A stretch of DNA of 64,000 bases from an uncultured Bacteroidales bacterium (GCA_949294195.1 CASFGK010000008.1:62001-126000); one strand, 5' to 3'. Counted from the first letter of the stretch, positions 9,101 through 18,060 are shown. Notes: generated by a model from the sequence alone, not told the origin. Program-made: numbers and translations.

Positions 9101-9880
9101 GGCCATCTCTTCCTCGCTCTTGAGGAATTCCTGCTGTGTATATCTGAGACGGTCCGGATCGGTCAGATAGGCGTTGGTCGTAAGGCATATGAGCCTGTCG
9201 TGCGCAGGACCGTCTTCTTTCCTGACAAAATGCACGTCATTTGTCGCCACGACTTTCACTCCGGTCTTCTCTGACAGTCCGATTATGCCTTCCAAAACGA
9301 TTTTCTGTCTTTCATAGACTTCCTGAGACTGTCCGGGGACTTCTGTCCTGTGCAGCTGCACTTCAAGATAGTAATCGTCTCCGAATATTTCCTTATGCCA
9401 CTGTATTGCCTTCTCGGCGGCATCCATGTCTCCTGCGAGAATGTTCCTCGGGATTTCTCCGGCAATGCAGGCAGAGCAGCAGATGAGGTCTTTTGCGTAT
9501 TTCCGTATTACCTCATGGCTGACGCGCGGTTTGTAGTACATACCTTCGATATGGCCTGTGGAGACGATCTTCATCAGGTTCTTGTACCCGTTGTAATTCT
9601 TTGCCAGCAGGATGAGGTGATAATACGACTTGTGGTCCTTGTCCTTGAGCTTGTGGTCGTAGTGTGTGGTCACATAGACTTCGCATCCTACAACCGGCTT
9701 GATGTCCGGATGTTTTTTCGCGAACTTGAAGAATTCCTTCACCCCGTACATGTTGCCGTGGTCGGTAATGGCAAGTCCCGGCATACCGAGTTCTTCTGCT
9801 CTGTTGAACAGGTCTTCGATTGACGACTGTCCGTCCAGAATGGAATATTGCGTATGTACGTGCAGGTGAACGAATGACAT
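6197..9880 (-). CDS. dnaE: DNA polymerase III alpha subunit
   Basis: The replicative DNA polymerase catalytic subunit, 1227 residues. The N-terminal PHP domain begins with FVHLHVHTQYSILDG. The palm carries PDIDIDFDD with Asp438 and Asp440 corresponding to the two metal-binding aspartates of E. coli DnaE, and MDFLGL supplies the third acidic region. The fingers and tau-binding parts follow, and an OB fold is near residue 1020 (KIAVAGYISS). The frame is open a further 27 codons upstream, but ATG at 9880 gives the standard family N terminus and lies about 28 bases after a good -7 box, so it was chosen. No PolC-type exonuclease insertion is seen. It is a single gene, convergent with ccsBA. Confidence 0.97.
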   Translation of the reverse strand: MSFVHLHVHTQYSILDGQSSIEDLFNRAEELGMPGLAITDHGNMYGVKEFFKFAKKHPDIKPVVGCEVYVTTHYDHKLKDKDHKSYYHLILLAKNYNGYKNLMKIVSTGHIEGMYYKPRVSHEVIRKYAKDLICCSACIAGEIPRNILAGDMDAAEKAIQWHKEIFGDDYYLEVQLHRTEVPGQSQEVYERQKIVLEGIIGLSEKTGVKVVATNDVHFVRKEDGPAHDRLICLTTNAYLTDPDRLRYTQQEFLKSEEEMAGLFPDHPEFLSNTLEVLDKVEKYEIDRGHVLPLFRIDADFLKDIDIYLEKYRDIIDVGRCDKAGNDRGTDFTHSVAYLCHLCYEGARRRYGDTLDQEHSERLDFELKTICRMGFPDYFLIVQDFIAAARRNGISVGPGRGSAAGSAVAYCLGITNIDPIKYQLLFERFLNPDRISMPDIDIDFDDDGRYRVFRYVEDTYGKDHVSHVITFGTMAAKSAIKDVGRVSNMPMDETNRLTKMIPDKPFEAEVMEDGKKVKKEFKPKLANCVKYLPDLKNEYENGSEQVRDVLRYAVKLEGCIRQTGVHACAMIIGRGDLTDYIPISVAADKATGEDVWVSQYEGCFIEDVGMLKMDFLGLRTLSIIKECLANIRKRHGIDIDIESIPIDDEETYRLYGRGDTTSVFQFESEGMKQWLQKLQPTRFEDLIAMNALYRPGPLDYIPSFVARKQGTEKIEYDLPEMEEFLQDTYGVTVYQEQVMLLSQKLAGFTKGEADKLRKAMGKKQLDVLESLHDKFINGGKGHGHPVEILEKIWGDWRKFAQYAFNKSHATCYAWVSYQTGYLKAHYPAEFQAANLSRNLSNMDEIKKIMDDCKKSRIKVLNPDINESDSGFTVNREGNVRFGLGGIKGFGENIVKAILADREANGPFADIYDFTERMAGTVNRKAFESLLYSGAFDSFGFNRTRYMMPCTSGDTFLDALVTYADRYRRDTVDAENSLFGGMEEAKPVRPEMPPMRGEENELEILRREKELVGMYLSSHPLDKYAFEIENFTTNSVAEIPELINTCESEKKTAKIAVAGYISSTQTLSTKTGKPYSKTVIEDKEGSYELALFGKDHENYMNYMQVNSAIFIEGNIEEKYFRKPEDRKAQGDPPYGFRIKKITLLGNVTDTYIKGFSIKITTPMLNSDFREKLGKLIKRNKGTVPLTMFLYDPKTKYNIEFLSRKFQIAVSAPFINDLKDMNIGYSVVRK

Positions 9881-9914
9881 ATTAAAGCGGATTTTTAAGG
9901 TTGGAGCCGAGCGG

Positions 9915-9922
9915 CAAAGATA
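9915..9922 (-). promoter_or_regulatory. Putative dnaE promoter, -7 box TATCTTTG
   Basis: On the minus strand the box reads TATCTTTG, matching the Bacteroidetes consensus TAnnTTTG, and lies 34 bases upstream of the dnaE ATG. The -33 element is poor: the nearest TTG is only 14 bp away, inside the neighbouring hairpin. The promoter abuts the galM-side terminator. Confidence 0.55.
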
Positions 9923-9929
9923 GTAAAAG

Positions 9930-9961
9930 ATGGAGGCAAAAAGAAAACTTTTTGCCTCCAT
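9930..9961 (-). terminator. Strong hairpin downstream of the galM-like gene
   Basis: A perfect 14-bp stem (ATGGAGGCAAAAAG pairing with CTTTTTGCCTCCAT) with a 4-base loop of A on the plus strand. It lies about 100 bases after the galM-like stop and directly upstream of the dnaE -7 box, so it probably insulates dnaE from upstream transcription. The poly-A/poly-T parts of the stem could serve as U-tracts in both directions. Confidence 0.6.
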
Positions 9962-9985
9962 ACTCTCCCGTTGCAGATTTTCTAC

Positions 9986-10060
9986 TTTAAACTTCGTTTA
10001 CAATCACGCTGCGCCTCGGCATTGTCTGAACAAGTTCCGGCACTGCTCTCGGCTTGCAGT
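9986..10060. repeat. Candidate Bacteroidales intergenic repeat
   Basis: Non-coding stretch between the galM-like gene and its terminator. It contains two related units, CGCCTCGGCA (about 10012-10021) and TGCTCTCGGC (about 10044-10053), flanking CTGAACAAGTTCCGG. The shape resembles short dispersed intergenic elements seen in Bacteroidales genomes. Only one copy is inside this window, so repetition is inferred and not observed. Confidence 0.35.
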
Positions 10061-11227
10061 TTATTTTAAACTGAATGCATAAACAGAATGTTGGGTATAT
10101 GTTTCGCCCGGCCTGAGTACAGCGGACGGAAAATCCTCATGATTCGGAGCATCCGGAAAATTCTGTGTTTCCAGCGCGATACCGGAGCGGACATTGTGGA
10201 TTTCTCCTCTTTTCCCGACCTCCTTTCCGTCCATACCCTGTCCTGCATAGAACTGGAGGCCCGGCTGGTCTGTATATATTTTCATTATGATGCCTGTTTC
10301 CGGCTCAAAGAGTTCCGCGGCTATCCAGGTGCCGGAATGCGTGCCGTCAGATGTCTTGTCAAGCACCCAGTTGTGGTCATATCCTTTGCCCAGCTTCAGA
10401 GGCTCGAAGTCCGGAGTTTCTATCCTTGCGCCGATAGCGGTTGATGTCCTGAAATCCATGGGGGTCCCTTCTACGGGAGCGATTTCTCCTGTAGGGATCA
10501 GTTCTGCATCGGTTGGGGTGAAACTGTCTGCATATATGGTCATAAGGTGTGTGTCGGTAGATTTTGCCGAAGTGCCGTGGAGGTTGTAATATACATGGCT
10601 TGTAGGATTGAGGACAGTGGGCTTGTCCGTTGATGCCTCGTAGTCGAGGACAAGTTCGTTTTCAGATGTGATGGTGTATGTAACCGATATTTTCAGATTT
10701 CCCGGATAGCCTTCTTCACCGTCCTCTGAAAGCCATGTCATCCTGACGGCCTGATTCCCGTCCTCATCCGTGAACTGTTCGGCATTCCATACTTTGGCCG
10801 AGAAGCCTCCGGCTCCGCCGTGAAGCTGGTTTCCGTTTTCGTTTACGGTAAGCCGGTACTCTTTTCCGTCCAGAGTGAATCTGCCGTCGTTGATTCTGTT
10901 TCCGTAGCGTCCTACTACCGGGCCGGAGTATTTGTCTGAAGCATTGAGATAGGCGTCAATACTGTCATATCCCCATACTACATCCTTGAAGCCTCCGTCG
11001 GCAGACGGGACCCACAATGCAACGATACGGGCCCCGTAGTTGGTCAGCTGGAGAGTCATCCCGTTGTCGTTTGAAATGGTGTATAAACCTGTATACATTC
11101 CGTCTACGGTTTTTACAAATGCTTCCTCGGGGAGAAGCACGACTCCTGTTCCTTTGTTTCCCGAGCAGCCGGCACATGCGAAAGCAACCAGTACGGCCGC
11201 AGCGGATTTGATCAGATTACGTGTCAT
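10061..11227 (-). CDS. Aldose 1-epimerase (galactose mutarotase), lipoprotein form
   Basis: Interconverts the alpha and beta anomers of aldoses such as galactose. The 388-residue protein begins with a lipoprotein signal ending in CAGC (lipid anchor at Cys21), so it should act in the periplasm on sugars released by surface and periplasmic glycosidases. Family motifs are NQLHGGAGGF, NPTSHVYYNL (catalytic His), KGYDHNWVLD and GIALETQNFPDAPN (catalytic Glu). ATG at 11227 was chosen; TTG three codons upstream is also in frame but less likely. It lies downstream of secDF on the same strand but is separated from it by a hairpin terminator. No TAnnTTTG promoter was found in the short gap upstream. 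Confidence 0.93.
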   Translation of the reverse strand: MTRNLIKSAAAVLVAFACAGCSGNKGTGVVLLPEEAFVKTVDGMYTGLYTISNDNGMTLQLTNYGARIVALWVPSADGGFKDVVWGYDSIDAYLNASDKYSGPVVGRYGNRINDGRFTLDGKEYRLTVNENGNQLHGGAGGFSAKVWNAEQFTDEDGNQAVRMTWLSEDGEEGYPGNLKISVTYTITSENELVLDYEASTDKPTVLNPTSHVYYNLHGTSAKSTDTHLMTIYADSFTPTDAELIPTGEIAPVEGTPMDFRTSTAIGARIETPDFEPLKLGKGYDHNWVLDKTSDGTHSGTWIAAELFEPETGIIMKIYTDQPGLQFYAGQGMDGKEVGKRGEIHNVRSGIALETQNFPDAPNHEDFPSAVLRPGETYTQHSVYAFSLK

Positions 11228-11293
11228 GATTTGCAAGTTGTTTATCAGGTTTTGAAATTTGTATCCGTCCTTTTCCGAAAAGGTCCGTATATG

Positions 11294-11324
11294 AAAAAGG
11301 CTGGCACCAAGAACCAGCCTTTTC
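11294..11324 (-). terminator. Intrinsic terminator after secDF
   Basis: A 10-bp stem (AAAAGGCTGG with CCAGCCTTTT) and 9-base loop 21 bases after the secDF stop. On the minus strand the hairpin ends in a run of five T, as expected for an intrinsic terminator. Confidence 0.75.
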
Positions 11325-11344
11325 CAATATGTGAATGTGTCTGA

Positions 11345-14300
11345 TTATTTCTTCAGAGCCGCTTTTGCAGCCTGCCTTTTCTCAGCCCACATGGTAACAT
11401 CGTACATGATAGGAGTAGCGATGAACAGTGAAGCGTATGTTCCGATTGAAATACCGAGAACAAGAGCGACTGCAAGACCTCTGATCACCTCGCCTCCGAA
11501 GATTGCGATGGCTACCATTACGACCAAAGTTGTCAAAGAGGTGTTCATCGTACGTGAAAGGGTACTGTTGAGCGCCTGGTTTGCATTTTCGTAAAGAGGC
11601 ATCTTAGGATGCAGGGTCTTGTATTCACGTATACGGTCGAAGATAACCACGGTATCGTTGATTGCGTAACCGATGATTGTCAGTATTGCCGCAATGAATG
11701 TCTGGTCTACGTCAAGGCTGAACGGAAGGATTCCGGAGAACAGAGAGAAGAATCCGATCACGATGATGGCTGTATGTGCAAGACCCATGACACCTCCGAA
11801 TCCCCATGTCCATTTCTTGAACCTTACGGCAATGTATGCGAAAATGACGAACAGTGCAATGATGACTGCTATGATTGCATCCCGTTTCATGTCGTTCGCG
11901 ATGGTAGGACCCACCTTGTCGGAACTGATGATACCGTTAGGATTCTCCAGTGTCGATGTGAATTCATCCAGCGTGAGGTCTTCTGCGAAGAAGCCTTTCA
12001 GGGCATCGTACAGAATCTGCTCGACTTCGGCATCTACTTCCGTTGACTCTTCATCCACTTTGTACTGGGTGGTGATTTTCATCTGGCTTTCACCTCCGAA
12101 CTGTTTTACTTCAACGGCAGAACCGAACTTCTCGCTCTGGTCTGCAGCATCAGCCTTGCTGAAAGCATCGATGGTAGCCTCCCTGACTTCTTCGGTAGAT
12201 ACAGGCTGGTCGAATCTTACCACGAAAGTACGGCCGCCTGTGAAGTCTACACCGTATGTAAACCCTTTGGTAAACATTGATACGATGCAGATTACGATTA
12301 CAAGACCTGAGATTGCATAGGTATATTTCTTCTTGGCGAGGAAATTGACATGCGTATGCTGCAGAAGGTTTCTCGTGTACTTGTTGTCGAAAGTGATGTT
12401 CTTTCCTTTTGCAAGCCTGTCTTCGAAGATCAGCCTTGAAATGAAGATGGAAGTGAGGACAGATGTGATGATACCTATAATAAGGGTCGTCGCGAATCCC
12501 TGTACCGGACCTGAACCGAAGATGAAGAGGACGATACCGGTAAGGATTGTGGTAATCTGTCCGTCGATGATGGCCGAGTATGCGTTTGAGTATCCGTCAG
12601 CTACGGCCTTGCTGAGGCCCTTGCCGGCACGGAGTTCCTCTTTGATGCGTTCGTAGATGATGACATTCGCATCCACCGCCATACCGAGAGTCAGGACGAG
12701 ACCGGCGATACCCGGCAGGGTCAGGACCGCACCGAAGGAAACGAGTGTTCCCAGAAGCAGGAGAACGTTGCACAGAAGAGCGGCATCAGCGACAAGACCA
12801 GCTCCGTGATAGAACAGAGCCATGTAAAGGAGGACAAGCACGAATGCTATCGCGAAGGAAATGAGACCGGCATTGATGGACTCTGAACCTAAAGAAGGAC
12901 CTACGACCTGTTCCTGAATGATGGTGGCAGGTGCAGGAAGTTTTCCGGATTTCAATACGTTTGCAAGGTCTTCAGCCTCTTCGAGATCGAAGTTTCCTGT
13001 GATTTCGGAGCTTCCTCCTGTGATTTCAGTGTTTACTGTAGGATATGAATATACCATTCCGTCAAGGACGATGGCAATCTGCCTTCCGATGTTGTCCTTG
13101 GTCATCCTTGCCCAGATGTTGGCGCCTTCTGCGTTCATTGTCATGGAAACGGCAGGGTTACCTCCCTGTCCGCTGTACTGTACGCGTGCGTCGGTAACGA
13201 CTCCTCCGTCAAGCGGTGCCTTTCCGTCACGTGAAGTGGCTTTGATGGCAACGAGCTCGTATGTGTTGCCTCCAGGAATGAAGCTTGACGGCTTTACTGT
13301 CCAGTGTGCTTTGAATTCAGCAGGGAAGAGAGCCTCTATCTGTGGCATTTTCAGCCATTTGTTGATTTTTGAAGTATCAGCGTAGTTTGCATAGCCTATG
13401 CAGGCTCCGTTTGCAAGGCGGCCGTTGAACATTGCAGGCTGGAGAGCAGCGAAAAGAGGATTGGATTTCCTGTACTGCTCAAACTGTTCCGCATCTGCCG
13501 CCTGATTCTGTATTTCCTGTGATATCAGAGAGTCGGCACTTGACTCAGCCTCTGCCGGAGCTGCTGTCTCTTCTGTTTCGGCAGGAGTTGTCTCTTCGTC
13601 AGAGAGAAGCTGTGCAAGTGTGCTGTTGGCTTCCTGAAGGAACGGGAAGATTTCAGAGTTGTCGTATGTTGCCCAGAATTCAAGGGATGCTGTTCCCTGA
13701 AGGAGCTTTCTCACACGCTCAGGCTCTTTTACACCAGGAAGCTCTACCAGAATCCTTCCGCTGTTGCCGAGCTTCTGGATACTTGGCTGTGTGACTCCGA
13801 AACGGTCTATACGGTTTCTCAGGACGTTGAATGAGTTCGAGATTGCGCTTTCGGCTTCTCCTCTGATAACTTCGATTACCTGCTCGTCAGAGAATTCCGG
13901 CCTGATTTTGTCGCGCATTTCGTATGTTCCGAAAATCTGCGCCAGCCTCTGGCCGTTTCCTACTTCTTTCCAGGCATCTGCGAAAAGGGTGATGAAATCC
14001 GCGCTTGCCGATACCGAACGCTGGTCGGCGAGGGCCAGAGCCTGTGTGAATTCGGGTGACTGGTTGTTGTCTGCCAAGGCTCTTACCAGATCCTTGAGCT
14101 GGACCTGGAGCATGACGTTCATACCACCCTTCAGGTCAAGTCCGAGATTGATTTCCTTTGATTTTACATCTTTGTAGGTGTACCCGAAATAAATCTTTTC
14201 CGATGAGATGGAATCAAGATACCATCTGTTGCTTTCCTTCCTGATAGAGTCAAGGTAGAAAGCCCTGTCCGCTTCGGACACCTTGCTGAATGCGGCTGAT

Positions 14301-14443
14301 TTCTCATAGTCAAGTACTGCTTTCTCGGCATATTTTGCAGCCTTGTTCTCCTGAACTTTGGTGACAAGGGTGAATGCAAGCTGCCAGAGACAAACCAGAG
14401 CCAGGACTATAGCCAGAAATCTGATTATACCTTTACTTTGCAT
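11345..14443 (-). CDS. secDF: Protein translocase subunit SecDF (fused)
   Basis: A 1032-residue fusion of SecD and SecF, the usual form in Bacteroidetes. It uses the proton motive force to help pull secreted proteins through SecYEG. An N-terminal membrane anchor is followed by the SecD motif INLGLDLKGGMN, a large periplasmic region with an acidic, Ala/Glu-rich insert (about residues 285-310), and six membrane segments that include the GMAVDANVIIYERIKEE motif. The SecF half starts near residue 700 and has GVDFTGGRTFVVRF, six more membrane segments and a second NDTVVIFDRIRE motif. The start ATG at 14443 lies about 90 bases after a consensus -7 box. It appears monocistronic. Confidence 0.97.
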   Translation of the reverse strand: MQSKGIIRFLAIVLALVCLWQLAFTLVTKVQENKAAKYAEKAVLDYEKSAAFSKVSEADRAFYLDSIRKESNRWYLDSISSEKIYFGYTYKDVKSKEINLGLDLKGGMNVMLQVQLKDLVRALADNNQSPEFTQALALADQRSVSASADFITLFADAWKEVGNGQRLAQIFGTYEMRDKIRPEFSDEQVIEVIRGEAESAISNSFNVLRNRIDRFGVTQPSIQKLGNSGRILVELPGVKEPERVRKLLQGTASLEFWATYDNSEIFPFLQEANSTLAQLLSDEETTPAETEETAAPAEAESSADSLISQEIQNQAADAEQFEQYRKSNPLFAALQPAMFNGRLANGACIGYANYADTSKINKWLKMPQIEALFPAEFKAHWTVKPSSFIPGGNTYELVAIKATSRDGKAPLDGGVVTDARVQYSGQGGNPAVSMTMNAEGANIWARMTKDNIGRQIAIVLDGMVYSYPTVNTEITGGSSEITGNFDLEEAEDLANVLKSGKLPAPATIIQEQVVGPSLGSESINAGLISFAIAFVLVLLYMALFYHGAGLVADAALLCNVLLLLGTLVSFGAVLTLPGIAGLVLTLGMAVDANVIIYERIKEELRAGKGLSKAVADGYSNAYSAIIDGQITTILTGIVLFIFGSGPVQGFATTLIIGIITSVLTSIFISRLIFEDRLAKGKNITFDNKYTRNLLQHTHVNFLAKKKYTYAISGLVIVICIVSMFTKGFTYGVDFTGGRTFVVRFDQPVSTEEVREATIDAFSKADAADQSEKFGSAVEVKQFGGESQMKITTQYKVDEESTEVDAEVEQILYDALKGFFAEDLTLDEFTSTLENPNGIISSDKVGPTIANDMKRDAIIAVIIALFVIFAYIAVRFKKWTWGFGGVMGLAHTAIIVIGFFSLFSGILPFSLDVDQTFIAAILTIIGYAINDTVVIFDRIREYKTLHPKMPLYENANQALNSTLSRTMNTSLTTLVVMVAIAIFGGEVIRGLAVALVLGISIGTYASLFIATPIMYDVTMWAEKRQAAKAALKK

Positions 14444-14533
14444 AGTTGTTTTATAGTTTTTTATTAATAATTGTTTTCAATCAATCCGGTCAGGGCACGG
14501 CTATCCCTTTCGACCCGACCCGAAAATAGGGCA

Positions 14534-14541
14534 CAAATTTA
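14534..14541 (-). promoter_or_regulatory. Putative secDF promoter, -7 box TAAATTTG
   Basis: Minus-strand TAAATTTG matches TAnnTTTG; a weak -33 (GTG) lies 19 bp upstream. The leader to the secDF ATG would be about 85 bases. It is divergent from the promoter at 14584. Confidence 0.55.
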
Positions 14542-14583
14542 CTGTTTTTTTTCTTATTAACACACTTTATGTAAAGTATTTCG

Positions 14584-14591
14584 TATTTTTG
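14584..14591 (+). promoter_or_regulatory. Putative promoter of the PD40/SPOR-nfeD-floA operon, -7 box TATTTTTG
   Basis: TATTTTTG matches the Bacteroidetes -7 consensus and lies 22 bases upstream of the ATG at 14614. Only a weak -33 (TTTA-like) is visible upstream. Divergent from the secDF promoter. Confidence 0.55.
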
Positions 14592-14613
14592 TCCGAAATG
14601 TGTGCGTGAAATA

Positions 14614-16551
14614 ATGGAAAAACATATAAGCGTCTTATGCATTCTGGCTGCCGGAATTTCCATGTCTGCGGCAGCAGCTTATGTCCCGTCCGTGGACGAA
14701 GACAGGGCCGTCGGTGCTGAAACACTTGTCCGTCAGGCGGATTCCCTTAGATGTATTTACAGGTTCAGGGAAGCCGTGTCTTTATATGACAGGGCGGAAC
14801 AACTGCTGCTGCAGCGTGATACGGCAGTTGTTGCGGAGGACAGCCTCAGGGAAGCCGTTTCCGATTCCATTCTTCTGGAAAACATTGCTTCAAGAAAGGT
14901 GATGGCAGAGAACGGAATATCAATGTCACGGTATGTGGGCGAGCCTGTAGTTGTTGCCAGGCACGTTTTTTCAAAAAGTGATTTCTATCTATTCTACCCG
15001 ATGCAGGACAGAAGCTGGAGGGAGGTACCCAATCCTCTGGACAGTATTCCCGGACACCGTTTTGTAAATGCGACGTATATTCCCGATGGAAGCAGTGACA
15101 TTTATTTTTCCGCGGTCGATGACAGTGGAGTGAGGAACATATACCATACGCATTTCAAGGATTCGGTGTGGTCAGCACCGGTTCTTCTGGACGAAAGTCT
15201 GACTTCTTCCGGAGATGAAATATTTCCGGTACTGTCCGCTGACGGCAATACACTGTATTTTTCCTCGTCCGGACTGTACGGAGCAGGAGGCTATGACCTG
15301 TACAGAACGGAGCTGGACAGGGCAACGGGTACGTGGAGTATACCGGAGAACCTCGGATTCCCGTATTCTTCACCCTATGACGACCTTCTTTTTTTCAACA
15401 CTCCTGACGGAAAATATTCTATGTTTGCATCAGACAGGGACTGTTCGCGGGACAGCATAATGGTATATGTGCTGGAATATGACAGCATGCCGGTACGCAG
15501 GAGTGTGGATGACCCTGTCAGGCTGCACGAAATCGCCTCTCTTGTCCCTGTAGATGATCCGTCCAGAATGGATACGGAGACCGCTGTCGGGGAAGGGGCT
15601 GAGGAAAATGCAGACATAGGCAGATATATGTCCAAAATGGAAGAGGTGAAGGTATTGCGGGATTCCATCGCGATTTACGGACGGTCTCTGGAAGAGAAAA
15701 GAAGCCTTCTGGAAGAAAGCCGCAGTGCGGAAGAAAAGGAGAGAATGACTTCTGAAATACTCAGACAGGAAGCCAGGATACCTGCTCTTCAGGATTCTCT
15801 TGCCAAGGCATCCGGCATCCTTCAGCAGATAGAAATGGAATTTCTTTACAACGGAGTGGTCATTGATCCGGACAAAGTCATGGCCCAGGCCGAAAGGGAA
15901 GTGACAGGTGTGGCATCCAACTATGTCTTTGCAAGACTTTCACCGGGAGGCCCGCTGTCCATGTCAATCGAGAAGCCTGAAGCGGAGTTTGACTATTCTT
16001 TCATGATCCTTCCGGAAGGCCGCTTTGCCCGGGACAACACTATTCCGGACGGTATTGTCTATCAGATACAGATGTGTCTGCTTTCCGCTCCTGCGACAGT
16101 CGGCCAGCTGAAAGGACTGAGCCCTGTCTTTATAGAAAAGACGGCGGCAGGAGGCTATATACACCGGGTCGGGCTGTTCCGGTCCTACAATGATGTCCTT
16201 TCAAATCTGAATAAAGTGAAAAGTCTGGGTTTCAAGACTGCCTTTATCGTAGCTTTTGCTGATGGCAGGAAGTGTACTGTCCAGAAGGCCAGGACTCTGG
16301 AGTCCCAAATGAGAAACAGTGCAGTATACCGGATTGAAATGACTCCGGAAGGAGGGGAACTTCCCGATCTTACCCTTAAAGCGATAAGGCAGGTTACGGA
16401 CAGGGACATTGCCAAAGTGTCCGAAGACGGCATGTCAGTCTTCATTGTCGGGCCTCTTGCTTCCAGAGAGGAGGCTGAAAAGCTCATTTCTCTCATAAAG
16501 AGTTCAGGTGTGGAAAAAGCGGAAATAGTAAAATCGGAAAAACAACAGTAA
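14614..16551 (+). CDS. Secreted PD40 beta-propeller protein with coiled coil and C-terminal SPOR-like region
   Basis: The 645-residue protein starts with a signal peptide (about residues 1-23). Next comes a short TPR-like stretch (LVRQADSLRC...AVSLYDRAEQLL) and then WD40-like PD40 repeats with FPVLSADGNTLYFSS and GGYDLYRTELD, as in Bacteroidetes OmpA-type and gliding-associated envelope proteins. A charged coiled coil follows (about 345-410). The last 160 residues contain two SPOR-like units (YQIQMCLLSAP...HRVGLFRSYND and YRIEM...VFIVGPLASREEAEKL), which bind septal peptidoglycan in known families. The first possible start is GTG at 14602, but ATG at 14614 fits the signal peptide better. It is followed by nfeD after 10 bases. 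The cell role is unknown; an envelope or divisome-linked scaffold is inferred. Confidence 0.75.
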   Translation: MEKHISVLCILAAGISMSAAAAYVPSVDEDRAVGAETLVRQADSLRCIYRFREAVSLYDRAEQLLLQRDTAVVAEDSLREAVSDSILLENIASRKVMAENGISMSRYVGEPVVVARHVFSKSDFYLFYPMQDRSWREVPNPLDSIPGHRFVNATYIPDGSSDIYFSAVDDSGVRNIYHTHFKDSVWSAPVLLDESLTSSGDEIFPVLSADGNTLYFSSSGLYGAGGYDLYRTELDRATGTWSIPENLGFPYSSPYDDLLFFNTPDGKYSMFASDRDCSRDSIMVYVLEYDSMPVRRSVDDPVRLHEIASLVPVDDPSRMDTETAVGEGAEENADIGRYMSKMEEVKVLRDSIAIYGRSLEEKRSLLEESRSAEEKERMTSEILRQEARIPALQDSLAKASGILQQIEMEFLYNGVVIDPDKVMAQAEREVTGVASNYVFARLSPGGPLSMSIEKPEAEFDYSFMILPEGRFARDNTIPDGIVYQIQMCLLSAPATVGQLKGLSPVFIEKTAAGGYIHRVGLFRSYNDVLSNLNKVKSLGFKTAFIVAFADGRKCTVQKARTLESQMRNSAVYRIEMTPEGGELPDLTLKAIRQVTDRDIAKVSEDGMSVFIVGPLASREEAEKLISLIKSSGVEKAEIVKSEKQQ

Positions 16552-16561
16552 AATAGGAATT

Positions 16562-17032
16562 ATGGCATTTATAATCATTTTGACAATCGTCGGACTTGTT
16601 CTGGTGTTGTCCGAAATCTTTCTCATCCCAGGTGTGGGTGTTGCCGGTATACTTGGTGCCCTGTCGCTCGGGGGTGCCTGCTATTACGTGTTTTATGAAT
16701 TCGGGCTTCTTGCCGGATCTGTCTTTACGGCATCTGTACTTGCTGTTCTGATAGGACTGATAATATACACTATTAAGACAAAGGCATGGAAGAAGCTGGC
16801 TTTGAACACCAGGATAGACTCCAAAGTCCAGAGCCTTGACGGGGAGAATCTGACTGTGGGCGATACGGGAAAGGCGGTCACCAGACTTGCTCCTATCGGT
16901 ACGGCGAGGTTTGACGGGAAGGCATTTGAAGTGAAGTCCCTTGAAGGCATGATCGATGCCGGGACAGAAGTGGAAGTAGTCATGTTTGAGGACAACAAGA
17001 TTTATGTCAAGCCGGTATCGGAGGATTTCTAG
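16562..17032 (+). CDS. NfeD-like membrane protein
   Basis: The 156-residue protein has hydrophobic segments at about residues 2-20, 25-45 and 50-70 and a C-terminal OB-fold domain of the NfeD type (about 85-150, GDTGKAVTRLAPIGTARFDGK...VEVVMFEDNKIYVKP). Short NfeD proteins partner flotillin-like proteins in membrane microdomains; here the floA gene follows after 35 bases, the usual pairing. The protease-fused long form of NfeD is not present. Confident for family; the molecular role is that of the FloA partner. Confidence 0.93.
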   Translation: MAFIIILTIVGLVLVLSEIFLIPGVGVAGILGALSLGGACYYVFYEFGLLAGSVFTASVLAVLIGLIIYTIKTKAWKKLALNTRIDSKVQSLDGENLTVGDTGKAVTRLAPIGTARFDGKAFEVKSLEGMIDAGTEVEVVMFEDNKIYVKPVSEDF

Positions 17033-17067
17033 TTCAGTGTGTATAAATATTCTAAACAGTTGATATT

Positions 17068-18015
17068 ATGACAATGATTGTTATTTGGGTAGCCGTCGCA
17101 ATTGTCGGTCTGATGGTTTTCCTTTGGTTTTTCCCTGTAGCCCTGTGGTTCCAGGCTCTGATCTCGGGTGTAAAGATTTCCCTTCTGCAGCTTGTACTCA
17201 TGCGCTGGAGGAAAGTCCCTCCGGGAACCATTGTAATGGCGATGGTGACCGGAACAAAGGCGGGGCTTAAGCTTGATGCCAATGAACTTGAAGCCCATTA
17301 TCTGGCCAAAGGTCATGTTCCTAATGTCGTAAACGCCCTTGTTTCAGCCGACAAGGCCAACATAGCCCTTGATTTCAAGATGGCAGCGGCGATTGATCTG
17401 GCCGGCCGTGACGTATTCGAAGCCGTGCAGATGTCCGTGAATCCGAAAGTTATAAATACTCCTCCGGTGACTGCGGTCGCAAAGGACGGTATCCAGCTCA
17501 TTACAAAGGCGCGTGTAACTGTTCGCGCCAACATCAAGCAGCTGGTCGGCGGCGCAGGCGAGGAAACAGTGCTGGCAAGGGTAGGAGAAGGAATAGTTTC
17601 AAGCATCGGTGCATCAGAAAGCCACAAGGCAGTACTTGAGCACCCGGATTCCATTTCCAAAGTGGTGCTTAACAAAGGCCTTGATGCCGGAACGGCATTT
17701 GAAATCCTGTCTATCGATATTGCCGATATCGATATCGGAAAGAATATCGGTGCAGTCCTTCAGATGGATCAGGCCGAGGCTGACAAGAACATAGCACAGG
17801 CAAGGGCCGAGGAGCGCAGGGCGATGGCAGTCGCTCTTGAGCAGGAAATGAAAGCCAAGGCACAGGAAGCCCGCGCACGGGTGATAGAAGCCGAGACCCA
17901 GATACCGCTTGCAATGGCGGAAGCTTTCCGCAGCGGTAATCTCGGGGTGATGGATTATTACCGCATCAAAAACATCCAGGCGGATACGGATATGCGCGAG
18001 AATATAGCCAAATAG
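17068..18015 (+). CDS. floA: Flotillin-like protein FloA
   Basis: A 315-residue membrane-microdomain scaffold of the FloA/YqfA (UPF0365) family. It has an N-terminal hairpin membrane segment (about residues 5-30), a PHB/SPFH-type domain ([20 protein letters not shown]) and a C-terminal Ala/Glu-rich coiled coil ([18 protein letters not shown]) that drives oligomerisation. It ends with the family pattern [16 protein letters not shown]. It organises membrane signalling and transport complexes in bacteria where it has been studied. It directly follows nfeD. The sulfatase 45 bases downstream is on the same strand without a recognisable promoter of its own and may be co-transcribed. Confidence 0.96.
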   Translation: MTMIVIWVAVAIVGLMVFLWFFPVALWFQALISGVKISLLQLVLMRWRKVPPGTIVMAMVTGTKAGLKLDANELEAHYLAKGHVPNVVNALVSADKANIALDFKMAAAIDLAGRDVFEAVQMSVNPKVINTPPVTAVAKDGIQLITKARVTVRANIKQLVGGAGEETVLARVGEGIVSSIGASESHKAVLEHPDSISKVVLNKGLDAGTAFEILSIDIADIDIGKNIGAVLQMDQAEADKNIAQARAEERRAMAVALEQEMKAKAQEARARVIEAETQIPLAMAEAFRSGNLGVMDYYRIKNIQADTDMRENIAK

Positions 18016-18060
18016 CCTGCTTGTTTTCCATTAATTATTCTGTCACAAAATAATAGACCA

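Noticed and set aside
9881-9961. 27-codon N-terminal extension of DnaE
   Set aside because: It overlaps the promoter and the terminator hairpin, and the PHP domain begins normally at 9880.
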